64,000 nt of DNA, taken from Diphasiastrum complanatum. Lineage: Eukaryota; Streptophyta; Lycopodiopsida; Lycopodiales; Lycopodiaceae. The notes under the pieces are model-generated. The model ran no database searches and was not told the DNA's origin. It saw nothing but the letters and a program-made list of their open reading frames with translations. A program made the position numbers and the translations under genes. Numbering within the stretch: position 1 is the first letter of the stretch; each line of letters starts with the position of its first letter. Location: assembly GCA_029204225.1 (NCBI GenBank), contig CM055093.1, positions 46,546,338 through 46,610,337 on the forward strand, given 5' to 3'. Below, one piece after another: positions 38,601-44,623 of the stretch.

Positions 38601-41600
38601 TATAAATTGTGAGGCTAGGGTACATTCTCAAGTTTGCAGTTTCTTAAGTCTATATCAAGTATACTAGAATAAGTTCCTTCAAGTGTGTCAGATGTGTTTG
38701 TATAAGCTCAGAACCAGAAAATAGTTTTTGTCTACAATTCCATCTCAATTTTGCAACCACTTGTAGAACGTAATTTGGAAACAAAAGACCAGTTAGCAAT
38801 GTTCTCAAATCAACAGATGGTTTCCAGCTAACCACACACATACCAGGTGCACTTTTTTTTTAAAACAATCATCAATTAAACGAGGCAAACTCACGAATGG
38901 GCAGAGAAATGAGGCAAACTCAACCCAAGCACACAACACTACTACACTTAACCTTTGTTTTGCTAGGAAGAACATGATATTAGTATGAAACCAATGCAAA
39001 AGCCTCAGAGACTAAACATTGATGATTGAGATTTTCAAAGTGAAGACAACGAATTACACTTACATAACTTCCTGTAGAGAGCCCACTGATCCTGCTTGCT
39101 GTCCCTGTGCTTGAGAACTCTCACCATTTAAGTTCATCACTCCTTCCTCTGCAGCTTTTGAAGAGGCAAATTGACCCTTGTTGCGATGCATCCTAAAATT
39201 TAAATAGCATGAAAAACATGCACAAACTCACACAAGAATGCCTACTCAAGTATGATGAAAGAATAAGCAAATATGACTTTTACTCTAATTCAAAATCCAA
39301 GCACAGCTCTGTAAGCCCAAGGCTAGCTCTAAACAGACCAGCCGTTGCATGAAGGTCATTCTTCCTCATTCAACCATCAAAATATTCCTAAAAGTTATAG
39401 GAATTTCTCTCATACTTGGCCAAAATTTGATAGCCAGTAAATTCAATATCAGCACACTCCATATGAGCCAATAAATACACATCCAAAATATGTAACGAAA
39501 GGATTGCAGACAGACTCTTGAATTCATGACACCATAGGTGGAACAAATGTGGATTACAAAGGTGCAATGTTTGTAACTTATTTCTTGAAAAAACCAACTA
39601 AGCAAGCAATCTTGTCAATCATTATATGAAGTTATTGACAGAATTTATCCATTCCCATGGTTCTGTAATGTTTAGCTATCTCAATTATCACATGAGAGTC
39701 AGTTTTTGTGACTTAATCCTTGCACAAACCAAGCAAGAAGTCTTATCATTTGTTACGTAAAGTAATTAAAACAAGAAGTCCATTGTGGCATGATAAGTTA
39801 CATTTGCTAGTAATTGTTGCAAGCATCAATTGAGAAAAACATTGACGACACTTGGATTATAAGACAGCTATAATTGCTATTTCAGTAGAAGCTAGAGGGT
39901 AGCTCTATCTGTTTGCTGAATACTTCTGCTATTTAAAAGTTTCAGGTTTCTAGGCAGCAATTTGTAGACCCAAATACTTAATCTAGTTCTGTGAATGGCA
40001 TACTGCTGTTATACATTTTTCCAAGCAAGCTAGCGCCTGATCCTTCTGAGATACAATGTTAAATCCTAACCTACTGAAGTCCATTCAGCTACAAGAATCT
40101 AAGACTAGTCATCCATGCTACAAGGGCTGCCTTAACCTGTAGAGTTGAAGTCAGGATTTCTGCAAAAGAAAAATGTTTGGAATCAACCTGGCAGGTATAG
40201 TCATTGGTCGATGTAGGATGCCTGTGAATCTCCGTCAAAGATGTTGGAGTTTTGAAGACTGAAACTGGTTTTTAAAAAGATGAAATATGCAACACTGTAC
40301 AAATGTAGGATCCAACTTATGCTAAATCAGACATTATAGATGACGAACGTTTATGGGACCAGCATACTACGTTAGCTGTATGAACAATTGAAATGTGCTT
40401 GAAGTCAATTTCTATTTACAAAGTTGTGCACAGAGATTTTACCTCTGAGCAACTTCTTTTCGAACAGTATACCGAATTTTCTTATCAAAGCAACGCTCCT
40501 TTCGCTTCTCACGAAACCTTGTCAATGAAGCAAGTCTCTGTGGCATATTCATTCGCACCGGAAGATCTGACAGGATCTGCTCATTTTAACACAACTTTTC
40601 TACTTATCTCATGGATGATTATTTCGTCCCATTATCTCTGAATCTTTTCTAGAAGATACAATACCATGAGAAGAGGTGTGATATGAACTCAAAGGACATG
40701 CTAGAGCTCTAATGAATACAAGCAATGTAACAGCAAGAATGAAAAGTTCAAAAACCACCACATTGCCTACACCAAACTATGCTAAATAGAAATGTCAGCA
40801 TCCAAAACACCATCTAAAGAAACAAATAAGTTTAACTCCTCTATGTTGTACCTTATGATGATGATGACCAGGTATACCCATTCCAGTTATTCCTTGAGGG
40901 ATTTCGCGTCCTCCTAACAGGAGCAGTACTGCTTGCACCTTGATTCAGCAAGCACACAACGTTTGTAAAATGGACAACAACCTGGAATACGTTCTCAAAG
41001 ACATCTAACCTGTAACACAATCCCAAAAACATAACTTTTCCAGAGGATAGTCATTGCTTGCACATTAATCCAGCAAAAACGAGAGATTCATATGAAGATA
41101 TATGAAAAAAGAATACCCTGTAGATAATGAGTGCCTTTCCATATTGGAGAAAACTGATAACAGGTGAAACTAAGAAACCATTGTCACTTACAGTTACTCC
41201 CACCCTTCATCCAAAACATACAAAACCACAACATAAGCACGCTCGTCCTCTCTCTATCCCCCAAGAAAAGAGCAAAACATTTGTACGGTCCAGATAATGA
41301 GTTAACTATCTACAACATGTCAAACTTCACTTACACAGCCGAAGGCTAAAGCACATACACCTCTACATGAATCGTTCTCAGTAAGTGCTCCCCATAAGGA
41401 AGCTTCTGAGAACAAATAGCATCTCGATCCAAAAGTTTTAAAATGTCAAATGCCAGCAATCCACCAAACATGATTCACAACATAAGCAGCTCAGAAATTA
41501 TCTTAAGATAATTGGGTTGTGCTTTAATTCACACCAAATATGCTCTAAAACCCATAAACCAGACCCAGAACAAAAGCTGAAGGATTATATACACCCCACC

Positions 41601-42240
41601 AGCAATAGTTGACAATAAATAATTCTATCTGAACAAAAACAAACAGCTGAAGCAAAAGCTTGCATATCAAACTGAACTAGATCAATCATACCCTTGCATA
41701 TAAAAAGATCAACAAGGCAATGGCTGGTGCAGAAAAATTGGTTACCTTCTCTGGTGGTACAGTATCGAAGACATATACCTCCCCTTGATAGGAGAGTGTC
41801 AGCTGTGTCATCCCATGTGATCGCCCAGTAAGAGCTGTCGGTTGGTCTCCCGGATGGCCTCCATCAGAGTGCATCTCACCCTCATCCAATCCTCCATCAT
41901 CATCACCTTGATCGTCCTGATGATCCTCAAGGTCTATTGCACTCTGTTCAGTATAATGTAATCTGCCATGAATGTGAGTAGGATGCATTTGAAGATGGCT
42001 GTGGATCTGAGCATGCAAATGCTCAGCTTCAATGTGCCCATGTGCCTGGACTTCATCTGCTTGTCCAGTCTCAGCCCCAACTTGGACCTGGGCATGCATG
42101 TCGTTCACATGGGACGGACGCCCATGGATTGGAACAGTTGGCATCATTCCATGCACATGAGATACAACATGAGAATGGAAGCCATGACGTGTGTGATGGC
42201 CATTGAGTCCTTCAGAATGGTTATTATCCCCTTCTGACAT
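2780..42240 (-). CDS. ZML: GATA-type transcription factor with TIFY and CCT domains (ZIM/ZML class), 7 coding exons
   Basis: This is a spliced nuclear gene for a DNA-binding transcription factor of the TIFY-CCT-GATA class (Arabidopsis ZIM/ZML1/ZML2, i.e. GATA24/25/28). Coding exons on the minus strand are 42240-41746, 40938-40852, 40576-40443, 39192-39064, 16057-15952, 3192-3127 and 2875-2780. All junctions have GT-AG borders with compatible phases (0,0,2,2,0,0), and the sum is 1113 nt, giving 370 residues and TAG. Residues 1-140 are His- and acid-rich. The TIFY motif ([11 protein letters not shown], then [14 protein letters not shown]) falls at about 150-185, the CCT domain ([20 protein letters not shown]) at about 205-245, and the GATA finger C-x2-C-x20-C-x2-C at about 283-310, followed by VLRDLSKAP. 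The start is the ATG at 42240; an upstream ATG is closed at once by TGA. Introns 4 and 5 measure 23.0 and 12.8 kb and are packed with transposons. No lesion was found in the exons, so the gene is probably functional. The exons are read directly; the family is established knowledge; splicing itself is inferred. Confidence 0.93.
2876..3126 (-). other. ZML intron 6
   Basis: This is a 251-bp intron with GTAAGT donor and TTTCAG acceptor, without recognisable features. It is one of only two short introns in the gene. Confidence 0.85.
3127..3192 (-). CDS. ZML: ZML exon 6: post-finger basic motif
   Basis: This exon has 66 nt (22 codons), phase 0 at both ends. The acceptor is GATCACAG|GG and the donor is CAT|GTAAGT. 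It encodes [20 protein letters not shown]. In family members the finger is followed directly by NKGTLRDLSK; here exon 5 ends in NK and exon 6 begins GVLRDLSK, so the match spans the 12.8-kb intron. A (GA)28 tract on the coding strand ends about 30 nt upstream of the acceptor. Confidence 0.9.
3222..3277. repeat. (CT)28 microsatellite in ZML intron 5
   Basis: This is an uninterrupted CT tract on the plus strand, so GA on the coding strand. It ends about 30 nt upstream of the exon 6 acceptor, in the zone where branch point and polypyrimidine tract are expected. Confidence 0.97.
3278..5884. other. ZML intron 5, left part, no recognisable gene
   Basis: No coding similarity was recognised on either strand. 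A related pair of about 70-bp stretches occurs near 4190-4330 and 4500-4620: both contain 'gatgtggcat/gacgtggcat', 'tttggcaagagaacttg/ggtaaagagaacttg' and a following cis-like order. This suggests an old diverged repeat. Confidence 0.5.
5885..6932 (-). mobile_element. Degraded Ty1/copia fragment J, left piece (gag end, protease, gag-pre-integrase)
   Basis: Read on the minus strand, the piece gives the end of gag ([15 protein letters not shown] near 6920), a zinc-knuckle remnant with one Cys changed to Ser ([10 protein letters not shown] near 6700), a protease remnant ([16 protein letters not shown] near 6420) and the pre-integrase HHCC region ([19 protein letters not shown] near 6090). Several stops and frameshifts make it a pseudogene. 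Copia A (6933-12472) is inserted inside its gag, and the other piece continues at 12478. Confidence 0.8.
6933..7425 (+). repeat. 5' LTR of copia A (493 bp)
   Basis: The LTR starts TGTTAGAAAT and ends TTTCCTACA, bounded by the agatt duplication and the primer site. It contains a (CT)36 tract at 7265-7336. It is about 300 bp longer than the 3' LTR. Confidence 0.95.
7426..7437 (+). other. Primer binding site of copia A
   Basis: TGGTATCAGAGC follows the LTR without spacing. It is complementary to the 3' end of initiator-Met tRNA, the usual primer of plant copia elements. Confidence 0.93.
7438..8139 (+). other. Untranslated leader of copia A
   Basis: This is about 700 bp between the primer site and gag. 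The motif 'ggaggagggcgcccag/atc' recurs at about 7570, 7680 and 7770, and the same GGGCGCCCA word occurs in the LTR at about 7345. No coding function is seen. Confidence 0.6.
8140..12249 (+). pseudogene. gag-pol polyprotein of copia A, disrupted
   Basis: Gag starts at the ATG at 8140 ([20 protein letters not shown]) and meets tandem stops near 8220. A long gag stretch (8530-9160) carries the zinc knuckle [14 protein letters not shown]. The protease motif VIDSGAT is near 9171. Integrase follows with [44 protein letters not shown] and [13 protein letters not shown] (9500-10400). RT is present with [12 protein letters not shown] and [17 protein letters not shown] (10840-11580), but where the catalytic YVDD should lie the frame reads straight from [12 protein letters not shown] (about 11347): the box is deleted. 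RNase H runs 11760-12200 ([35 protein letters not shown]). It cannot be autonomous. Confidence 0.93.
12287..12472 (+). repeat. 3' LTR of copia A (186 bp, internally deleted)
   Basis: It has the same first 42 bases and the same last 90 or so as the 5' LTR, with only a few substitutions, but the intervening stretch of about 300 bp is gone. The deletion joins 'ggttact' directly to the CT tract (12329-12384), so it probably used CT microhomology. Confidence 0.93.
12478..12870 (-). mobile_element. Degraded copia fragment J, right piece (gag)
   Basis: Removing copia A and one agatt copy joins this piece to 6932 on the minus strand. The minus-strand reading includes gag-like [20 protein letters not shown] near 12700. 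The right edge is uncertain. Confidence 0.5.
12871..15951. other. ZML intron 5, right part, no recognisable gene
   Basis: No protein similarity was recognised. Around 12990-13050 there is a palindrome-rich patch built from GGAACG/CGTTCC, and similar words recur at 15655-15680 and 17440-17470. A short open stretch at 14471-14575 (minus, [20 protein letters not shown]) looks exon-like but has no family match and is not needed by the ZML frame. Confidence 0.5.
15340..15600. repeat. Imperfect tandem repeats around an 'agctggaaacccgatag' core
   Basis: At least five diverged copies of 'agctgg(g/a)aaacccgata(g/a)' followed by '(t)tgaaaatg/catgaaac' occur at about 15355, 15396, 15445, 15522 and 15562. 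Spacing is about 30-75 bp. Confidence 0.65.
15952..16057 (-). CDS. ZML: ZML exon 5: GATA zinc finger
   Basis: This exon has 106 nt. The acceptor is AAATGCAG|A; the first base completes Ile, then 35 codons begin [18 protein letters not shown] and end with [12 protein letters not shown]. The four Cys form C-x2-C-x20-C-x2-C, the long-loop plant GATA finger typical of the ZML subfamily. It lies 23 kb downstream of exon 4. The phase match and the family-specific sequence [16 protein letters not shown] tie it to the same gene. The donor AAG|GTTCTG is weaker than the others. Confidence 0.93.
16058..17564. other. ZML intron 4, stretch nearest exon 5
   Basis: No recognisable gene or element was seen. 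The short ORFs here have no coding signature that I recognise. Confidence 0.6.
17565..17615. repeat. (GA)25 microsatellite
   Basis: This is an uninterrupted GA tract on the plus strand. It abuts the 3' end of the minus-strand LINE remnant, where it reads as CT. Confidence 0.96.
17616..18276 (-). mobile_element. LINE (non-LTR retrotransposon) remnant, 3' part
   Basis: On the minus strand the sequence gives the C-terminal region of a plant LINE-like ORF2: [20 protein letters not shown] followed by FRDTPTSL and an acidic Asp run, then a tail reading [14 protein letters not shown]. Several stops are present. The gypsy element B inserted at 18276/18277 splits it from its upstream part at 29726. 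Assignment rests on the 'cysteine-his RCPxYYEIR' type C-terminal motif and the upstream part. Confidence 0.6.
18277..18692 (-). repeat. 3' LTR of gypsy B
   Basis: This is a 416-bp LTR; in plus orientation it runs from AGTTACGAATAG to GTCCATAACT. It is bounded by aagga on the outside and by the purine tract on the inside (18693-18702). Confidence 0.95.
20813..21210 (+). repeat. 5' LTR of copia C (398 bp)
   Basis: It starts TGTTGAAGAGTAATG and ends CATAATTCTTCA. No difference to the 3' LTR was found in a base-by-base reading. Confidence 0.96.
21211..21222 (+). other. Primer binding site of copia C
   Basis: TGGTATCAGAGC is adjacent to the LTR and complementary to initiator-Met tRNA. Confidence 0.94.
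21680..25693 (+). pseudogene. gag-pol of copia C, two frame changes and three stops
   Basis: Gag starts [20 protein letters not shown], and the zinc knuckle [14 protein letters not shown] is near 22438. Near 22545 the frame changes, so the protease ([17 protein letters not shown], 22617) is in frame 1. Near 22800, after VLHVPG, a small deletion returns it to frame 2 for integrase ([55 protein letters not shown]). In-frame stops lie at 24041 (TAA), 24359 (TAG in KGYA*QEG, where CAG/CAA is usual) and 25142 (TGA in RIL*YVRG). RT has [11 protein letters not shown] near 24726. RNase H ends at 25693. Confidence 0.94.
25688..26085 (+). repeat. 3' LTR of copia C (398 bp)
   Basis: Same length and sequence as the 5' LTR; bounded by the G-rich purine tract on the left and by caaga on the right. 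The end of the RNase H frame overlaps it by a few bases. Confidence 0.96.
29291..29302 (-). other. Primer binding site of gypsy B
   Basis: On the minus strand it reads TGGTATCAGAGC directly after the 5' LTR. The 640 bp between it and the gag start at 28648 is an untranslated leader. Confidence 0.94.
29303..29720 (-). repeat. 5' LTR of gypsy B
   Basis: This is a 418-bp LTR between the primer site and the aagga duplication. Relative to the other LTR it has about seven substitutions and a 2-bp insertion (acagtttccc versus acagtccc). Confidence 0.95.
29726..30260 (-). mobile_element. LINE remnant, upstream part, split from 17616-18276 by gypsy B
   Basis: The minus strand gives decayed LINE ORF2 text: [20 protein letters not shown], then [18 protein letters not shown] and [15 protein letters not shown]. 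These fit the conserved 'TRLGKG..ALVQLE ... LFDTLVTPTLLYGVEVW' stretch of plant LINE-like reverse transcriptases. There are several stops and shifts. Continuity with the left piece follows from removing gypsy B and one aagga copy. Confidence 0.6.
30262..30330 (+). mobile_element. Tail piece of a second LINE copy, opposite strand
   Basis: The plus strand reads [16 protein letters not shown], matching the minus-strand LINE tail [13 protein letters not shown] at 17616-17660. The two copies therefore lie in opposite orientation, and the strand switches at about 30260. Confidence 0.55.
30390..30414. repeat. Poly-C tract followed by CGCGCGC
   Basis: About 25 consecutive C are followed by alternating CG to 30421. 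The minus strand is a G-run able to form quadruplexes. Length is unreliable in any assembly. Confidence 0.9.
30555..30900. repeat. Degenerate TCGAC-rich short repeats
   Basis: The stretch is built from words such as tcgacttcgactt, ccatcgact and gtcgacttacccgac(a/t)tcatcgaca; the last occurs twice, about 56 bp apart. It has no coding sense that I recognise. Confidence 0.7.
30950..31680 (+). mobile_element. Copia 5' remnant F (LTR end, primer site, start of gag)
   Basis: TGGTATCAGAGCC at 31396-31408 follows an LTR-like end (TTTTTCGACA). A TATA-like ctataaaagag lies at 31070-31080. Downstream, ATGGATCC at about 31533 opens a gag-like frame ([11 protein letters not shown] near 31558), broken by stops. 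The LTR start is not defined and no 3' LTR was found. Confidence 0.6.
31665..31790 (-). mobile_element. Short LINE fragment
   Basis: This fragment aligns with 30050-30160: both contain 'catcccgaatgg', 'ttccggaa(g/t)caaaac' or a close form, 'ggcatgtccctt' type words and 'caagtcgagtggtagct'. It is a second diverged copy of the TRLGKGHAS region. Confidence 0.6.
32040..33192 (+). mobile_element. 3' end of a gypsy element E related to B (chromodomain tail and LTR)
   Basis: From about 32480 the plus strand matches the C-terminus of gypsy B pol: RQIQFLVQ, then [20 protein letters not shown] and VDAPGLAVV with a stop at about 32707. A purine tract (cggggag) and an LTR follow. Upstream, 32040-32470 is a T-rich stretch repeating words like 'ggataccttgg' and 'ggcattc'. 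It has no clear domain, but its last 100 bases still align with gypsy B upstream of the chromodomain. Confidence 0.8.
32756..33192 (+). repeat. 3' LTR of gypsy E (437 bp)
   Basis: It begins AGTTATGGACTCGG and ends TTCTTAACT, the same terminal words as gypsy B LTRs. It differs by an internal tandem duplication of about 30 bp (two copies of 'cttaagtcttgcttatg', about 33105 and 33134). No matching target duplication was found next to it. Confidence 0.88.
33193..33594. other. Spacer without recognisable feature
   Basis: No domain or repeat was recognised in this stretch. Confidence 0.5.
33595..34800 (-). mobile_element. Degraded copia fragment D (protease to integrase)
   Basis: Read on the minus strand from 34800: protease remnant [18 protein letters not shown] (the DSG triad has become DSR), KNVFYVPG, pre-integrase [15 protein letters not shown], and integrase [46 protein letters not shown] and [15 protein letters not shown] near 33740. 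The frame changes at several points. No LTRs are attached. Confidence 0.85.
34815..35040 (+). mobile_element. Gypsy E/B-family protease-region fragment
   Basis: The plus-strand reading [18 protein letters not shown] followed by SLPKA and a stop matches gypsy B ([23 protein letters not shown]). The element continues into 35040-36384 without recognisable RT. Confidence 0.75.
35040..36384 (+). other. T-rich stretch resembling 32040-32470, possibly gypsy-derived
   Basis: No RT or integrase motif was found. The sequence repeats words such as 'ggcattcctgg', 'ggatat' and 'ccttatggataccttggg'. Its character and the word ggataccttgg are shared with 32040-32470, which precedes the chromodomain piece. 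Short open frames here look non-coding. Confidence 0.4.
36385..37992 (+). mobile_element. Degraded copia fragment K (RT and RNase H)
   Basis: The piece begins in the linker before RT ([15 protein letters not shown]). RT has [47 protein letters not shown] with a TGA for the Trp codon, and an intact [13 protein letters not shown] box (37146). RNase H has [25 protein letters not shown] and [11 protein letters not shown], and is cut off at about 37992, where unrelated sequence begins. At least five stops or shifts are present. Confidence 0.9.
37993..39063. other. ZML intron 4, stretch nearest exon 4
   Basis: No gene was recognised. A TGTTGGAAATGTGAGAATC start at about 38457, followed by stretches like those of copia LTRs, could be a solo LTR, but no right border or target duplication could be set. 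Confidence 0.4.
39064..39192 (-). CDS. ZML: ZML exon 4: CCT tail and Gln/Ser-rich linker
   Basis: This exon has 129 nt. The acceptor TTTTAG|G completes the Arg codon left by exon 3, and then [12 protein letters not shown] closes the CCT domain. A linker ending SVGSLQEV follows. The donor is AT|GTAAGT in phase 2 and exon 5 supplies the third base (ATA, Ile). The donor overlaps an in-frame TAA, so any transcript that reads into intron 4 stops one residue later. Confidence 0.9.
39193..40442 (-). other. ZML intron 3
   Basis: This is 1250 bp with GTAAAA donor and TTTTAG acceptor; no recognisable insert. Confidence 0.8.
40443..40576 (-). CDS. ZML: ZML exon 3: CCT domain
   Basis: This exon has 134 nt and begins in phase 0 at the ATC after acceptor GAGCAG; a site 3 nt upstream would add one Gln. 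It encodes [18 protein letters not shown] and then the basic CCT core [25 protein letters not shown]. It ends in phase 2 at CAGAG|GTAAAA. The CCT domain (CONSTANS, CO-like, TOC1) is characteristic of ZML proteins between the TIFY motif and the GATA finger. Confidence 0.93.
40577..40851 (-). other. ZML intron 2
   Basis: This is 275 bp with GTACAA donor and GAGCAG acceptor; nothing else seen. Confidence 0.8.
40852..40938 (-). CDS. ZML: ZML exon 2: end of the TIFY domain
   Basis: This exon has 87 nt (29 codons), phase 0 at both ends. It encodes [16 protein letters not shown] and then [14 protein letters not shown]. The acceptor is ATCAAG|GTG and the donor is AAG|GTACAA. The LLLLGGRE stretch is the second half of the TIFY domain of ZML proteins, which in JAZ/TIFY relatives mediates protein-protein contacts. 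Confidence 0.92.
40939..41745 (-). other. ZML intron 1
   Basis: This is 807 bp with GTAACC donor and ATCAAG acceptor; nothing else seen. Retention would add 22 residues after PPEK before a stop. Confidence 0.8.
41746..42240 (-). CDS. ZML: ZML exon 1: His-rich N-terminus and start of the TIFY motif
   Basis: This exon has 495 nt (165 codons) starting at the [11 protein letters not shown] methionine. The first 110 or so residues are unusually rich in His, with clusters such as [13 protein letters not shown] and [17 protein letters not shown]. An acidic stretch ([20 protein letters not shown]) follows, then the TIFY core [11 protein letters not shown]. The exon ends in PPEK with donor AAG|GTAACC, phase 0. 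Splitting the TIFY/ZIM domain just after PEK and resuming with [10 protein letters not shown] fits the known ZML domain sequence. Confidence 0.9.
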
Positions 42241-42380
42241 TCTTCTCACATCCCCCAGCTCCTTTCCCCCTCTATCCCAAAAAGAGATTCAACGGTAAGA
42301 TTGATATCGCAGCTGGTCCAGCTTACAACTATGAACCAAATTCTACACTAGGTCCATAATCAAATCTTGCAGAGAAACAA

Positions 42381-42383
<3 letters not shown>

Positions 42384-42445
<62 letters not shown>
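42384..42445. repeat. (CT)31 microsatellite upstream of the ZML start
   Basis: On the coding strand this is (GA)31, about 145 bp upstream of the ATG, in the 5' UTR or proximal promoter. GA repeats are known binding sites of plant BBR/BPC factors; whether they act here is unknown. Confidence 0.95.
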
Positions 42446-42448
<3 letters not shown>

Positions 42449-42702
42449 GTACAGCTGTTTTGTGCAATTGCTCTAAGAGGGATGAAAAGATACAAGTAAT
42501 GTCCCTAACCTCAATCAAACCATTTAACCATTTTCCACTTCATGAAGTAGTGTCATTCCACTTGGTGCATGAAATATCACAAAGCCGTGGCCAACAAGAC
42601 CTTGCATCAACATTTTACACCTTCTGTATCCCAAAAGAACTCCTTGGGAAGATCTTGCTCCTCAATAAATATTAGTGTCTGCCCAGCAGAAAAAAAAGAT
42701 GT

Positions 42703-42707
<5 letters not shown>

Positions 42708-42774
<67 letters not shown>
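42708..42774. repeat. (CT)25 followed by (AC)8
   Basis: This is a compound microsatellite about 470-530 bp upstream of the ZML ATG. Confidence 0.95.
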
Positions 42775-44320
42775 GAGTTGCTGTACAGCATGACTGCAAA
42801 TAACTTGCTACCAACCTCAAATCTTTTGCTTTCTTTTAAGGGTTTCAGCCAGTAGATGAAAAATCCACTGCCTAAGATGTTCTTCTTTTGGCAGAAGTAA
42901 CCATAGATCAATAACCAATAATACATAATGTGGAAACATCAGAAAAGATGGAGTCTGAAAAGCTGAGGCTCAAAATAGTGAAAACTATATCAGCAAAATA
43001 CAGGGATGATGGACAAGTGAAGGAAAAAGAACACCATTTCAGGTTGTTGATCATCAAAGAAAAGTTTCCAAAATCAGCTTAATTCTCATTAATCCATAAA
43101 TTGGTTGTTTTCCTTGTTGGTTTCATGATTTGGATTTGAACTCCTGACCTCAAGGAGAAGAAAGGAAGTCCTCAACCAAATCACCACTTATTGAAGGGCA
43201 ACAAAAATCAGATTACAGACTGAAATTATCAAATGTACGCAGTAGCTTCGAAGTCCAAGCAACATGTACTACAGGAGATAAAGATATATCAAATGTCCCG
43301 ACTCCCAAGTAAATCCTTAGCAACCAAGAATGTCTAGCACCAGCAGCTAAACATGTTGTGACTGCATCCTATGCTAGTTGTCTAGACCAAGAATGCCAAA
43401 TAGCAGTGTCATGAACAAGTGGTTATGGTAGCGTACAGGTACCCCGAGTTTTCCATAAGGTCCATAAATGGGAATGACTGTCCTCAAAAACTGGCTCCAT
43501 TGTCATAGAAGAGAGCAATAAGAATAGCACCACATAAAGTACCATGTAACCTAAATCATAATGAATCGCCTTTTACTAATAAGATGTAGCATAAAGAGGT
43601 AGAAAAGGTTGTAGAACGGAAAGGACACTGGAACACAAATCTCTCACAAAAACCACAAGAACATCGCATGCGTCTAACAAAACTAGAGGAAGAAAAGGAG
43701 GAACCCGACAGACGTGTCTCATCACACAAACCATGAACCTCAACTGAAGCAACCTCATCTAATTGTTCTCGATATGCATGTAGTACATCTGAACTCCATC
43801 TAGATTCTATAGTACCTAGAAGAATAGCAAGAATGGATGAAGACTAATGAAATGATGATCCAAACATTAGGTGGCCAAATGGGTAGTGTGAGCACTCTAT
43901 GTGAAGGCCATGATGAATGGAAGGTGATTGTAGCACTGAGAAGAGGGCAGCAATGACTATGTGGAGATTTGCAAGCAAAGCAACTTGTTTTCCTTGCTTT
44001 GTTTGGAGGCTATAGTGCATCATTTTGAGTGATTCATGTTGCTAAGATTGGTCATAGGGTTGCTAGGGAGAGAGTGATTACATGTTCCCAAGCTTCTTTA
44101 TGCATAGGTGGTCACTAGGAGCATTCATGTGGTTTGGTGTGCATGAGGCATTTTGCATTGTTTTTTTTCTAGGTGTAGGGGTTAGGGTTTAGTGATTTAG
44201 GGTAGGTCTTAGGTGCCCGTTGGCATTACAGTTTAGGTCTTAGGCGGCTCTAGGCTTGTTTTAGCTCCCTTTTTCCACCTATCCACTTTCCATTGAGTTT
44301 TTGACCTTTTTTATAGCATC

Positions 44321-44623
44321 TTGAGGGTTTCTATAGTCATGTCTGTGGCAAGACGAGGCGTGTGGTCGGAGGTGGATCTCTTGGAGGGAGACACCGTAGT
44401 CTTTACAGGTTCAAGTGCACACAGATGGCGTTGCTTGTTTTGCGGTGCCACCTTTTGCAGCATAACGACGAGGATCATAGCACACTTGCTTGGTTTGACC
44501 AGGCCAAATGGGCGGACCATGGGCATTACCCCATGCGTTGCAATTCCTGCACATGGGGCAAGAGCGCCTACTGAGCACATATGGAGGAGCAGCAACAACG
44601 ACTGGGCCCAGGGTACAGATTAG
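44321..44623 (+). pseudogene. BED-type zinc finger fragment of a hAT-like protein
   Basis: The frame reads HRWRCLFCGATFCSITTRIIAHLLG followed after 14 residues by C-VAIPAH. This is the C-x2-C...H...C pattern of BED fingers at the N-terminus of hAT-like transposases and their host relatives ('W.C.FC......RI..HL.G......C..VP'). No dimerisation or catalytic region follows within reach. A His-run and Ser/Pro-rich linker follow in another frame (GLHHHHHHGPSPSVAGPS, about 44700-44760), so the piece is probably frameshifted and truncated. Confidence 0.6.

Larger units (their letters stand above)
42241..44320. other. Upstream region of the ZML gene
   Basis: It contains the two GA/CT tracts listed separately. 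No TATA box or 5' UTR exon could be assigned, and no other gene is seen. Confidence 0.6.

Noticed and set aside
38457-38670. Possible solo copia LTR starting TGTTGGAAATG
   Set aside because: No right end, primer site or target duplication could be shown, so it is only mentioned in the intron description.
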